A stretch of 64,000 nt of DNA from NCBI GenBank assembly GCA_037137375.1, contig JBAXKJ010000009.1:62001-126000 (forward strand), read 5' to 3'. The notes below the pieces were generated by a model. That model searched no databases and was not told where the DNA came from. It saw nothing but the letters and a program-made list of their open reading frames with translations. Made by a program: the position numbers and the translations under genes. Positions 55,052 to 64,000 of this stretch are shown here, piece after piece. Position 1 is the stretch's first letter; every line of letters starts with the position of its first letter. This DNA comes from CAINVV01 sp037137375. Its GTDB lineage: Bacteria; Bacteroidota; Bacteroidia; Bacteroidales; Prolixibacteraceae.

Positions 55052-55114
55052 TTGGATTGATCAATAAAATTTGTGTTAAATGTTAATAGTACGTCGATTG
55101 CACGTTTATGTTCT

Positions 55115-55162
55115 AAAAAAAGCCATGAAGCAAGATCAATAAAATCCTTTTGCTTCATGGCT
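55115..55162 (-). terminator. Rho-independent terminator after susD
   Basis: AGCCATGAAGCAA (55121-55133) and TTGCTTCATGGCT (55150-55162) form a perfect 13-base stem. On the minus strand it is followed by six T (55115-55120), a classic intrinsic terminator 30 bases after the susD stop. Confidence 0.88.
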
Positions 55163-55191
55163 AAATTGATAATTCGAATTAGCAGCGCTAA

Positions 55192-56823
55192 TTACTGCAA
55201 CAACCACATTCTGGAGGCTTCCGTGTCACCAAGATCCAGTTTCGCAATAGCTGCTTTGTAGTTAATGTTATTATTGCTCATTTCAGTTTCCGGATACCTG
55301 TATCGTAATGGGAACTTTACGGCGCTCTTTGGCAAATCTCCATTTGCCTCAATTGCCGGCAACCTGGTCCTCCTGAAATCCGCATAAGATTCAACTCCCA
55401 TCATAAACAGACCGAGCCATTTCTGAAGTGCGATCTTCGCAAGCTTCTGGTTGTTGGTACCATTCACAGGGAAGGCAGCAGCCTTCGAGCTGAAGTAGTT
55501 AGCAGGAATTGTTTCACCCCATCTTTTCAGAGCCATGGTCACACCCGCTTTATAATAGGTTTCAGCAGAACCACTGATGTAGCCCTTAACGGCGGCTTCG
55601 GCAAGCAGAAACTGAACTTCGTCAGCCTGGATCACACAGGCTCTGAGAAGAGGATTGGAATTCTCATTCAGCAACTTGGAAAAAATGGAAATCTTGTAGT
55701 TCCATTTAGTATCCGGAAATTGCCAGCTTCCATTGGCAGCCAAAGCGTTAATATAACTTCCTGCAGGTAATCCTGCATGGTAAGTAAGCGAATCCTGAAT
55801 CAGGCTATAAACATTCCTGATCTGGGCATTTGTCCGATCCAAATATTCCCATGTGACATCATAAGAATAACCCTTCTGAACAATGGTTTCCTTTTTGCCA
55901 TTATCGGCCTTCACGTTCGTCCAGGGCCGCTCAATTGGTGCAGCCCAAATCTTTAAACGCTCATCATTTAAGGCTTTCAATGAATCAACCAGGGTCTTGG
56001 AAGGACGGTTTAGGAGAAAGTTATCCGTATAACCCATGTACAAAGCACCCATTGGCCATGAGTAAGTTCTGTCACCACCCTGATATGGAATAGAAGCATT
56101 TTCAGGTGTGTCACTAATTAAAGGAAGAGCAGCTACTGCGGCGATATCTGTAGATGCCGTGGACAGTTTATTCGAAGCCCTCATCAGCAATCTCAGTCTG
56201 AGTGAATTTGACAGCTTGATCCATTTGGACTTATCTCCTGCATAGAACAGGTCATAAGTCTGGTCGATTGTTTCCGTACCTTCTGTCATCAACTGGGTAG
56301 CATTTTTCAAATCCTGGATCAATGCAGGATAGATGTCCTTTTGTTCATCGAATTTTGGGAATAGGATACCATCCTGACCCCGTAATCCCTCCAAATAATA
56401 AATATCGCCGTAAAGATCTGTCGTTGCTGACCAGAGCAAGGACTTGAAAATGGTAAAGATACCTTCATAGACCTTCAACTTTTTTTCATGAACGATTCCA
56501 ATAGCGGCCTGAACCAGTTTGATTTGGGCGGTAAGTGAATAAAGATCACCCATTGGCTTTTGAAAACCCTCATAAATATTATCTCCGGCACTCTTATTTC
56601 CCTGCATATACTGCATGGTCACGGAGAGTCTGGTAGAATTTACCCCACCAAGTCCATAATAGGTGTAGGCAGATTTTTGAATGACCGATGAAAGCAATAG
56701 TTTCGGCTCGGCTGATTCCAATACATCCCGCTTCTGAATAATTTCATCTTCTCTCAACATTTTCTTAGAGCATGCAGCGAAGATGAGAAGAACCCCAAGT
56801 GTAAATAATATCTGTTTTTTCAT
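55192..56823 (-). CDS. SusD/RagB-like surface glycan-binding lipoprotein
   Basis: A 543-residue lipoprotein with lipobox FAACS (Cys19). It has TPR-like helices and the SusD-2-type sequence (MQYMQGNKSAGDNIYEGFQK, LRACVIQADEVQFLLAEAAVKG). It forms the lid over the SusC channel, binding oligosaccharide or peptide on the cell surface. It lies 20 bases after the susC stop. The ligand cannot be read from sequence; neighbours suggest plant glycan. Confidence 0.93.
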   Translation of the reverse strand: MKKQILFTLGVLLIFAACSKKMLREDEIIQKRDVLESAEPKLLLSSVIQKSAYTYYGLGGVNSTRLSVTMQYMQGNKSAGDNIYEGFQKPMGDLYSLTAQIKLVQAAIGIVHEKKLKVYEGIFTIFKSLLWSATTDLYGDIYYLEGLRGQDGILFPKFDEQKDIYPALIQDLKNATQLMTEGTETIDQTYDLFYAGDKSKWIKLSNSLRLRLLMRASNKLSTASTDIAAVAALPLISDTPENASIPYQGGDRTYSWPMGALYMGYTDNFLLNRPSKTLVDSLKALNDERLKIWAAPIERPWTNVKADNGKKETIVQKGYSYDVTWEYLDRTNAQIRNVYSLIQDSLTYHAGLPAGSYINALAANGSWQFPDTKWNYKISIFSKLLNENSNPLLRACVIQADEVQFLLAEAAVKGYISGSAETYYKAGVTMALKRWGETIPANYFSSKAAAFPVNGTNNQKLAKIALQKWLGLFMMGVESYADFRRTRLPAIEANGDLPKSAVKFPLRYRYPETEMSNNNINYKAAIAKLDLGDTEASRMWLLQ

Positions 56824-56843
56824 AATTGCAATAGATTAAACGA

Positions 56844-59800
56844 TTAGAAATCGAATGATAATTTGAATCCGTAGGATCCGATTGAAGGTAACGCTTTACC
56901 AACAATACCCTGGCTGGATCCAATTCCTGAGAAAGCTGATTCAGGATCACAATTGGCATCGTCTTTGTTCCATTGGAAAATATTTCTTCCAACAAAACCT
57001 ACTACAACGTTATCAATTCCAAGTTTCCTGGTATAGCGTGCGGGAATAGTATAATCAAGCGTAACCTCTTTTAATTTAAAGTTGGTCGCATCGCGGAGGA
57101 GGCTTTGTGGAAATGCCCAGAATTCCTGGCCGAGCAACAAGCCTGGCAAACCCCAGAAGGTCGCAAGCGGATCCGCACCATTCAAAATATAGTCAGCGTC
57201 ATTATTTGGATTTCCACCTGGTTTTAACCAAACGCCTTTCATATAACAAGCATCATCGGTCTTAACATTGGTTCCGTATCCGGCATAGGTCTGGACTAAA
57301 TTCGCCATGATCTGATATTTCATATCTGAAGCCTTTGGCCAGGGATAACCTCCTGTTGCAGCATCACGACCTCCTGATTCATAATTGTTTGGTCCGTTAA
57401 CGACATCACCGATAGTCCTGAGCGAGTGTCCGTTCGTAACGGCTCTGCGCTCAATATCGGAAACATACTGTCCGCCGTATCTAAGACTTCCTACTAACCC
57501 TAACCGCAGATTTTTCCATTTGATGGAAGTATTCATTCCCAGAATAAAGTCAGGATTGTAATTTCCAATAGACTGTCTGTCAGCTTCGTTAGATGAATAT
57601 TTCCAGTCTGTTCCGCTATCTGCTATGATCAGCATTCCTGCATATTTACTGGTCGCAGGCATTCTCTGAAAAGTTCTGGATGCCCACATGGTACCGATTC
57701 TTTCGCCTTCAGCAAGCCTGATGCTTAGGTTCGGTCCGTTTCCATAGAAAGTGTAACCGTTAGGAACATATTCTTTGGAAAGCTGTGTAATTTTGGAATC
57801 CACCTTGCTATAGTTGAAGCCAATATCCCAGCTCCAGTCCTTCGTGCGGACAGGGGTCAGGTTAAGGGAAAATTCGTATCCCTGGGCCTCAACCGTTCCA
57901 ACATTGGTTAACATACCACTATAGCCGACTCCGGGAGAAGTAGGAATAAGTCCTTGCTGATTTTCGTGACTTTTCTTGTAAATAGTAAATTCAGCGGAAA
58001 CCCGACGGTCAAACATGGCAAGATCAAAACCACCTTCATAGGAGGTAGTAATCTCAGCCTTGATTTTAGGATCAACCAGGTTACCTCCGATATTTACAAT
58101 TTTTGCACTTCCATAATCCAGCGGACTAAAGCTGAAAGTGTTGTTACTCCTGGGCTGGCCAATACCGTGTCCGACCTGAGCAATACCTGCACGCAGCTTA
58201 AGCAGATTGATGACCTTTGGTAATTTAAATGTCGTGGACGGTAACCAGCTCAATGAAAGGGATGGATAAAAATGTTGGTTCTTATCTTCTTCCAGGATGC
58301 CGCTCCAGTCATTTCTTCCGGATGCGTCAACAAAAATCTGATTGGCATAACCGACTTGTCCTGTAGCGTACAAACTTTGAGATTTTCCGATTCCCCAGGT
58401 ATTTGAAGCCGTCATCGTTCCGGCAACGGCATTGCTCAGAGAATAATCGTTGGCCCTGACAAGCTTTTCAGCATTGGCCGAATAACCATAACTGTTAGAG
58501 TAAGCATAGTTATAACCAAAGGTTGCATTGGTAGTAAATTTCCCAAAGTCTTTGTCCCACATTAACATGAAATCATTTTGAACACTCAGTCCATTGCTGG
58601 TCGTAACAGAGTATTTACCATCTCTCGCATCGGACGACGCAAAATCTTTTGCACGCTTGTATTCATAATTGTCACCATTGTAATCAATACCGGTCCGAAC
58701 CATAAACTTCAAAGGTTTGATTATTTCCCAATCCATCTGTGCTTTTCCAAAGAAGTTGTCTTTGCGGTAAGTGTTGATTTCACCATAAACGTACATATAT
58801 GGATTATCGGCGTATGGTGTACCGTCCGGTTTATAGTAAGGGGAATTTTGTTTGATACCTTCGAAACCGGTTTTCCATACCGTCTGCATTTCCTTGACAG
58901 GTTGAAGGTGTGCGAGGAATTGCATCGTCAGCTCTTCAATTACATCACTGTTGGCTGAAGTCTTGTTCGGACTGTACTGCCCCATGTAATTTCCATTGAC
59001 AGAAATCTTTAATTTCTTGGTAATGTTATATTCTGCATTGAAATTAGCGTTGATTCGGTCTGTACGGTTATTAGGCATGACTCCGATATTTGACATTTTA
59101 CCAATGCCAAAACGGAAGGATCCGTCTTTGTAATTACCTGCCACACTGGCATTATAATTCTGGGTAGCACCGGTCTGCATAAATTCCTTCAAACGGATTT
59201 CCTGTGCAGGCTGGAATAATCTGGTCTCGACACGTTGTGTCAAAGTATTGTATTGATCAATCGGAAAATTCGGGAAGTCCGCAAACTTTGCACCCCAGTC
59301 ATATCCTTGTCCAGGTAAAACATAGGAAGAACGAACTCCAATACCATATTCATTCTGCGTCTTGAAGAAATTGTAAGGTTGATCCCAGAAAATGGAAGTA
59401 TTAACAGATACTCCAATTCCTTTTTTACCGCCTTTGCCTGTTTTTGTGGTGATCATAATGACCCCGTTACCTGCAGCTGCGCCATAAAGTGCACCTGCGC
59501 TGGCACCCTTCAAAACAGAAATACTTTCAATATCATCCGGATTCAGCTGGGACATCAGGTTACCAAAGTCAGCACCATTACGGCTGTCAATGCCTGCGGT
59601 TCCCATCGGAATACCATCGATGACAAACAAGGGCTGACTGGCAGCAGTAGAAGACTGAATATTTAAACTGGTCGCTCCGCGGATCGTCACAAATACAGAA
59701 CCTGCCGGATCAGTACTCGTCGAAGTAAAGTTGACGCCACTGACGCGGCCATCGAGGGACTTAACAAGGTTTGGACTCCCGGCTCTGGCAAGATCGTTTG

Positions 59801-60185
59801 ATTTTACCTCTGAAACAGAATAAGCCAGGGATTTCTTTTCCCTTGAAATACCTAACGCAGTAACCACTACTTCATCAACTCCGATCGTACTTGAGGTAAG
59901 TGTAACATCGATTTTACGTTGATTTCCTATGGCTATTTCCTTGGATTCCATACCTACAAATGAAAAAACAAGTGTGGCATTCCCGGGAACCGAAAGTGAG
60001 AATTTACCATCAATGTCTGTCACTGTGCCGGTCGTAGTTCCTTTTACTACCACACTGACGCCAGGTAAAGATTGCCCGGTATCATCCTTGACATTACCTG
60101 TGACAATATTTTGAGCAAAGAGGCTGCTTGATACAACCATTAGAATGCACAGAAACATTGCTTTAAGCATTTTTCTCTTCATCAT
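56844..60185 (-). CDS. SusC/RagA-like TonB-dependent transporter
   Basis: A 1113-residue outer-membrane protein. Signal peptide to about SSSLFAQ; carboxypeptidase-D regulatory-like domain (about 25-100, VTGNVKDDTGQSLPGVSVVV); plug domain with TonB-box-like DEVVVTALG and the SusC signature around SVLKGASAGALYGAAAGNGV; then the 22-strand barrel ending in aromatic SFDF. It imports oligosaccharide with SusD. No FecI/FecR anti-sigma extension is present. The PKD lipoprotein gene lies 52 bases upstream. Confidence 0.95.
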   Translation of the reverse strand: MMKRKMLKAMFLCILMVVSSSLFAQNIVTGNVKDDTGQSLPGVSVVVKGTTTGTVTDIDGKFSLSVPGNATLVFSFVGMESKEIAIGNQRKIDVTLTSSTIGVDEVVVTALGISREKKSLAYSVSEVKSNDLARAGSPNLVKSLDGRVSGVNFTSTSTDPAGSVFVTIRGATSLNIQSSTAASQPLFVIDGIPMGTAGIDSRNGADFGNLMSQLNPDDIESISVLKGASAGALYGAAAGNGVIMITTKTGKGGKKGIGVSVNTSIFWDQPYNFFKTQNEYGIGVRSSYVLPGQGYDWGAKFADFPNFPIDQYNTLTQRVETRLFQPAQEIRLKEFMQTGATQNYNASVAGNYKDGSFRFGIGKMSNIGVMPNNRTDRINANFNAEYNITKKLKISVNGNYMGQYSPNKTSANSDVIEELTMQFLAHLQPVKEMQTVWKTGFEGIKQNSPYYKPDGTPYADNPYMYVYGEINTYRKDNFFGKAQMDWEIIKPLKFMVRTGIDYNGDNYEYKRAKDFASSDARDGKYSVTTSNGLSVQNDFMLMWDKDFGKFTTNATFGYNYAYSNSYGYSANAEKLVRANDYSLSNAVAGTMTASNTWGIGKSQSLYATGQVGYANQIFVDASGRNDWSGILEEDKNQHFYPSLSLSWLPSTTFKLPKVINLLKLRAGIAQVGHGIGQPRSNNTFSFSPLDYGSAKIVNIGGNLVDPKIKAEITTSYEGGFDLAMFDRRVSAEFTIYKKSHENQQGLIPTSPGVGYSGMLTNVGTVEAQGYEFSLNLTPVRTKDWSWDIGFNYSKVDSKITQLSKEYVPNGYTFYGNGPNLSIRLAEGERIGTMWASRTFQRMPATSKYAGMLIIADSGTDWKYSSNEADRQSIGNYNPDFILGMNTSIKWKNLRLGLVGSLRYGGQYVSDIERRAVTNGHSLRTIGDVVNGPNNYESGGRDAATGGYPWPKASDMKYQIMANLVQTYAGYGTNVKTDDACYMKGVWLKPGGNPNNDADYILNGADPLATFWGLPGLLLGQEFWAFPQSLLRDATNFKLKEVTLDYTIPARYTRKLGIDNVVVGFVGRNIFQWNKDDANCDPESAFSGIGSSQGIVGKALPSIGSYGFKLSFDF

Positions 60186-60237
60186 AAATAATTTTTATTA
60201 GTTGTGATTATGTTTAATTTTTCTGTTTAAATACATT

Positions 60238-61164
60238 TTAAGGAGCTACTTCAAATGTCATAGTTAAAGCCATGTTCGGAGTGCCTACAAGTCCGGAGGA
60301 GACCGTTGAAACAAAGCAATTGGCGATCATTTTTGTATCTGACAATTGTGCAACGATACATTCACTGACGAAATCCTTAATCCCCAGGAATCCTCCTTTG
60401 GTAAAGCTAAGTGTTGTAACACCCGGATAAGTTGTTGTCCCAGCTGTTTTCCCATCAAGTGTAGTCGGAAATGTCAATGTTTTACCCTCATTGATTGCAA
60501 AAGTTGCTCCTGGAGGGGTCACAAATGTTTTCAGGTAAGCAAGGCCAGCTCCTGCGGCATCTTTATTTGTAACAATAGGTGTTCCGGTGGCAAGACAATA
60601 TACATAGCCGGCAAAAATTCCGCCACCTTTTGGATTGATTGTCAAGGTACCATCTGCTTTGAAAACAAATTCATCCGTATAAACAGCGCTCAAACCCACT
60701 GCGCCCAGAATACTTCCAGGATAGTCGCTGACGACAGGTTGAAAATTTGCGGTCGCCGCAGTGATAAGAAAGGACGGTGCAGAAGAGCTAAGCCGCCATT
60801 TCTTGCTACTGGTAGAACCTGCTACACCACCTGTAAGTAATTGCATCTTTGTCTTTGAAGGAATGGAAACTTTTCCAATAACCGAAGTGCTTCCACCAGG
60901 ACCAATAATAGTCAGGGTAACATTATAATCCGTTCCATAATTGGCAAACGAATGGACCGGAGATTTAATGGTATTGATGTAACTTCCATCGCCAAAATCC
61001 CACTCATATTTGCTGTCATTTGTTACCTGAGCGTAAAAAGTGACCGTGTTATTTGTGACAGAGTAAGTAAATGAAGCTTGTGGCAAAGGATATTCTTCTT
61101 TACAGGTAGTAAATAAGATTATCCCTAAAAATAACCAGCCGGCTAATTTGAATTTTTTTTTCAT
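60238..61164 (-). CDS. PKD-domain lipoprotein, probable surface glycan-binding protein
   Basis: A 308-residue lipoprotein (lipobox FTTC, Cys21). A PKD domain covers about 30-105 (YEWDFGDGSYINT, the conserved WDFGDG). The remainder is beta-rich with no match known to me. It sits first in the operon, before susC, where glycan-binding lipoproteins more often follow susD. A role in capturing glycan is inferred from position. Confidence 0.82.
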   Translation of the reverse strand: MKKKFKLAGWLFLGIILFTTCKEEYPLPQASFTYSVTNNTVTFYAQVTNDSKYEWDFGDGSYINTIKSPVHSFANYGTDYNVTLTIIGPGGSTSVIGKVSIPSKTKMQLLTGGVAGSTSSKKWRLSSSAPSFLITAATANFQPVVSDYPGSILGAVGLSAVYTDEFVFKADGTLTINPKGGGIFAGYVYCLATGTPIVTNKDAAGAGLAYLKTFVTPPGATFAINEGKTLTFPTTLDGKTAGTTTYPGVTTLSFTKGGFLGIKDFVSECIVAQLSDTKMIANCFVSTVSSGLVGTPNMALTMTFEVAP

Positions 61165-61401
61165 AGAAAGTACATTTAAAGTTTAATTACAATAAATACA
61201 TGATTTTATTTTAGTTATATTCTTTTATGATACATCACCGAATCAATGGATTGTGCTTCCCCGGCGGATAGGAATGTTCCCGACACTAAAATTAATAAAT
61301 TAGATTAATTCTTTACAATAATAGTTAAAAAAGCTTAATTGACGATTTTTTGCACAGGAAAATTGCAATTATAACAAAAAACGCAAAATATCATAAAATA
61401 G

Positions 61402-61420
61402 GGTTAATATTTCATTAACC
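61402..61420 (-). terminator. Weak hairpin after the GH92 gene
   Basis: GGTTAAT and ATTAACC form a seven-base stem with five-base loop just beyond the GH92 stop (61428). The flank is CTATTTTATG, with only a short T-run. The rest of the 61165-61427 gap is AT-rich and presumably holds the promoter for the PKD-susC-susD operon, but no convincing -7/-33 pair was found. Confidence 0.4.
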
Positions 61421-61427
61421 GACTGAG

Positions 61428-63758
61428 TCAGTTGATATTCCGAACCGGTAGAGAACTCATCTCAAATTTTAGGATCCCGCCGTCCGCCAAATCATGATGT
61501 TTGAGCCTGAAACCATTGATTAGCTTTCCATTAAACCAAATATTTGAAACATACCTGTTCTTGGGAGAAAAATTTGCAGTTTCAATTTTCAGTGTCTTTT
61601 CTCCCATCCGGATGAGGACGCTTTGATACAAAGGCGCAGCAAGCTGGTAATAATCAGACCCAGCAATGGGATAGAATCCCAGGGAAGCAAACAAATACCA
61701 CGAAGAAAGTGTCGCCCCATCATCGTTCCCGTCCACACCTTCAGCGTTTACCGCATATTTATGGTCAAGTATCCATCCAGACCATTTCTGCGTCAGATCG
61801 GGTCTTCCAGCCTCATTAAAAAGATAGGCAGAATGAATATCCGGCTCATTGCCATGCCAGTAATAACCTCCCGGATTCCAACTGCTCATTGCAGGATCCG
61901 ATTCTTCAAAAAATGTATTCAACTCTCTGGTAAATTGTTCATTACCGCCAAAAAGTGTTATTAGTCCCTTTGGATCCCACGGAACGGCAAACCTCCATTG
62001 CAAGGCGCTTCCTTCGACATAATCCTTTGTGTACTTACCATTGGTATCGAAATAGGACAACTTAAGCGGATTAAAAAATTTCGAGAATTGTCCTTTGGAA
62101 TCCCGCGACTGAAAATACCTGGTCAAAGGATTCCATAGATTTCTGTAGTACCCTGAATGTTCGTAAAAAAGTTTTGCATCCTCTTTAAAACCAAGTGAAT
62201 CAGCGAGAACTGCAATAGAATAATCAGCCCAGCCATATTCCAAGGTCCTCGATACTGCCTTGTCCATCAAATCTGTCGGGCAATAACCATACTTGTTGTA
62301 TTCGGCTATCCCACTTCTTCCGCCAAATCGGGCACCTTTTGGCGTAGGATGAAGGGCGATAAATTTCATCCCTTCATAAGCGCTTTTTACGTCAAAATCT
62401 CTGATTCCCTTTTGATAAGCCTCCGAAATAACCATGTCGGCCGGAGATCCCAGCATCGAACCGGTATAACCGTTCCCTGCAGGCCATCTTGGCAGCCATC
62501 CACCCAGCTCTTTCATTTTTATCAGTGAAACGATCATATCCCGCTGCTCCTTTCGAGCGATCAGGTTGTACAATGGATGCAGGGTCCTGAAAGTGTCCCA
62601 AAGGGAAAAATCTGTATAATATTGGAAGCCTTCGGCCTTGTGGACTTTCTTATCAAAACCGGTGAATTCACCGTTCACATCCTGATAAAGAGTGGGCATC
62701 TGAAACGAGCGGTACAACGCCGTGTAAAAAATAATCTTCTGGTTTTCGGTCACAAATTCAGGCTGAATCAGGGAAAGTTTTTCTTCCCATCCATTCTTTG
62801 CTGCTTCTGCAAGTTGTTCAAAGGTCTTTCCTTCAGTCTCGGTGATGAGATTCAGCCTGGCATTCGCGATGCTGACATGCGAAATTCCCAGTCGTAGATT
62901 TATCGTCCCTGCTCCCTCAAAAGTGAAGTCCACCCCGGTTTTTTGTCCGCTTGCGCCCGAACTTCCATCCATAATTTTTGCCCCGTCAAAAATCGAGTAC
63001 TGCTGAAAAGGCCGGTCAAATTTTGCACAAAAATAGACCGTAATCCCACCATATCGCCCTGAAAATGTGCCAAATGTAGTGACTTCACCCTCCACCTCCA
63101 TATGATTTGGAAGCACAGATACACTTCCTCCTCCTACTTTTTTATCACCCAAAACGCTGCAAATATCCATCAGAATATGGGAGGATTTCGCCCCGTAGAA
63201 TTGATATCTGTGAATTCCTGAATGCTGGCCCGCAGTTAATTCCACAAGTACATCAGGGTCCTTCAGCCGGACGGCATAGTAACCCGGAAAAGCGCGCTCA
63301 TCAGCATGATTGAATGGTATATAATGACCATCCTGGTAAGATTGCCAGGCATTCTGCCGGGTAGCTGGAAAAACCCTGAAATGACCACCATCGGTCGCCC
63401 CGGTTCCACTCAGCCGCGTATGGCTAAATCCCATGATTCTGTTATCAGGGAAGTAATATCCTGAGGTATTTAGCGCCTTGCGGCGAAAAACTGAGGAGTA
63501 GGTATCCGGGCTAAGCCTGGCCACGCCAAAAGGCATCGAGGCACCGGGGAAGTTGTTCGCGCACACCCAAAAATATCCCCCGGTACCAATAAATGGCACC
63601 ACATTTTGACCTAATTTTCCAGGCTGAATGGTTGTTTTCAGCTGACCGAAAGCTTGGTTGTTCCGATAACTAAAATAGCCGTATAACGCTGCAATACAGG
63701 AAATTCCAATAAAAATCAGGAGGCTTGTAAAGAGTAGTATTCTCTTGAATATTTTCAT
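61428..63758 (-). CDS. GH92 family alpha-mannosidase-like glycosidase
   Basis: A 776-residue protein with an N-terminal TM or signal segment (about 8-27). GH92 features: VVPFIGTGGYFWVCANNFPGASMPFG region near residue 55, MGFSHTRLSGTGATDGG, FSLWDTFRTLHPLY, GNEPDIHSAYLFN and DGVDGNDDGATLSSWY-like calcium/catalytic region. The family hydrolyses alpha-mannosides in a calcium-dependent way; some members prefer other linkages. Its ATG overlaps the upstream gene stop by four bases. Confidence 0.92.
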   Translation of the reverse strand: MKIFKRILLFTSLLIFIGISCIAALYGYFSYRNNQAFGQLKTTIQPGKLGQNVVPFIGTGGYFWVCANNFPGASMPFGVARLSPDTYSSVFRRKALNTSGYYFPDNRIMGFSHTRLSGTGATDGGHFRVFPATRQNAWQSYQDGHYIPFNHADERAFPGYYAVRLKDPDVLVELTAGQHSGIHRYQFYGAKSSHILMDICSVLGDKKVGGGSVSVLPNHMEVEGEVTTFGTFSGRYGGITVYFCAKFDRPFQQYSIFDGAKIMDGSSGASGQKTGVDFTFEGAGTINLRLGISHVSIANARLNLITETEGKTFEQLAEAAKNGWEEKLSLIQPEFVTENQKIIFYTALYRSFQMPTLYQDVNGEFTGFDKKVHKAEGFQYYTDFSLWDTFRTLHPLYNLIARKEQRDMIVSLIKMKELGGWLPRWPAGNGYTGSMLGSPADMVISEAYQKGIRDFDVKSAYEGMKFIALHPTPKGARFGGRSGIAEYNKYGYCPTDLMDKAVSRTLEYGWADYSIAVLADSLGFKEDAKLFYEHSGYYRNLWNPLTRYFQSRDSKGQFSKFFNPLKLSYFDTNGKYTKDYVEGSALQWRFAVPWDPKGLITLFGGNEQFTRELNTFFEESDPAMSSWNPGGYYWHGNEPDIHSAYLFNEAGRPDLTQKWSGWILDHKYAVNAEGVDGNDDGATLSSWYLFASLGFYPIAGSDYYQLAAPLYQSVLIRMGEKTLKIETANFSPKNRYVSNIWFNGKLINGFRLKHHDLADGGILKFEMSSLPVRNIN

Positions 63759-64000
63759 TTCTCTTCATTTTTTAAGACAAAATGGTAATTACCCGATCCG
63801 ACAAGGATTTTTGTTTTCCCCTTTTCCATACCCAAAATGCTGAATTCACGATTCTCCCTGACTGGCTTTCCGCTCTCCGATAACCGATTCGTATTCTTAC
63901 ATGGAAAACAGATTATTGCGCTGGTATTAGATGGTATTTCAATATCCATAATCAATTGATCCTTCTCCTTTTTCCACTCCGAAGCGACCCGGCCATTGAG
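63755..64000 (-). CDS. C-terminal end of a GH78-like alpha-L-rhamnosidase, start outside the window
   Basis: The frame is open from the window edge to a TGA at 63755. The visible 81 residues (SEWKKEKDQLIMDIEIPSNT, CFPCKNTN, then VGSGNYHFVLKNEE) match the C-terminal beta domain of bacterial rhamnosidases, where GxVxSxW, IPxNTxAxV and VGSGxYxF are conserved. It overlaps GH92 by four bases (ATGA), so both are co-translated. With most of the protein unseen, other (alpha/alpha)6 glycosidases with a similar C-terminus remain possible. Confidence 0.75.
   Translation of the reverse strand, partial: LNGRVASEWKKEKDQLIMDIEIPSNTSAIICFPCKNTNRLSESGKPVRENREFSILGMEKGKTKILVGSGNYHFVLKNEEK

Overview
The window reads as chromosome of a member of Bacteroidota. 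The evidence is a SusC/SusD pair, a PorE-type OmpA lipoprotein of the type IX secretion family, the long (389-residue) Bacteroidetes form of PurM, a eukaryote-type NADP isocitrate dehydrogenase, an A2-type caa3 oxidase, and TAnnTTTG-like promoter boxes. The order within the phylum is uncertain: PurM and the porE-purM-prfA-pyrF arrangement look Bacteroidales-like, while the caa3 oxidase implies respiration on oxygen. I see no rRNA, tRNA, CRISPR array, prophage or insertion sequence.

Layout. 1-3223: three minus-strand genes (DUF5916 outer-membrane protein cut by the window edge, a Gfo/Idh/MocA oxidoreductase, a secreted esterase). 3399-10675: housekeeping genes (pyrF, prfA, purM, porE-like on minus; cyclophilin and prfC on plus). 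10775-13615: a secreted two-domain protein, a CE12-like acetylesterase fused to a six-hairpin glycosidase-like domain. 13612-22158: the most unusual block. A c-type-heme sensor kinase and an NtrC-type sigma-54 activator (followed by an archaemetzincin) lie just downstream of a four-gene membrane redox operon. That operon holds a substrate-binding-protein/GcvH-like fusion, a HybA-like Fe-S protein, a HybB/NrfD-like quinone-site protein and a second membrane-anchored GcvH-like protein. It is preceded by a near-perfect sigma-54 promoter and a palindromic candidate activator site. No catalytic molybdopterin or NiFe subunit is present in the window. 22411-30455: lgt, secA, ferritin, icd, and dnaX split by a -1 shift at a run of ten A. 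30625-36083: a periplasmic glutathione peroxidase, a propeller/six-hairpin protein of unknown function, a GH127/GH146 arabinofuranosidase and a secreted cupin. 36096-43145: a caa3 oxidase operon (Fe-S protein, cytochrome c, SCO, CoxA, CoxC, subunit IV, CoxB with heme c, heme O synthase). 43325-64000: a carbohydrate-use region with GH42, a sugar isomerase-like protein, an esterase overlapping a Sir2 deacylase, two ceramidase-like proteins flanking a PHP protein, two PqaA-like hydrolases, SusD, SusC, a PKD lipoprotein, GH92, and the C-terminus of a GH78-like rhamnosidase.

How it fits together. The carbohydrate genes point to decorated plant polysaccharide such as rhamnogalacturonan, arabinan or galactan side chains: SusC/D imports, and periplasmic esterases and glycosidases trim. 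The sigma-54 redox block looks self-contained: the kinase would sense a periplasmic signal through heme c, the activator would turn on the redox operon, and the Fe-S/NrfD pair would exchange electrons with the quinone pool. What supplies or takes the electrons is unknown.
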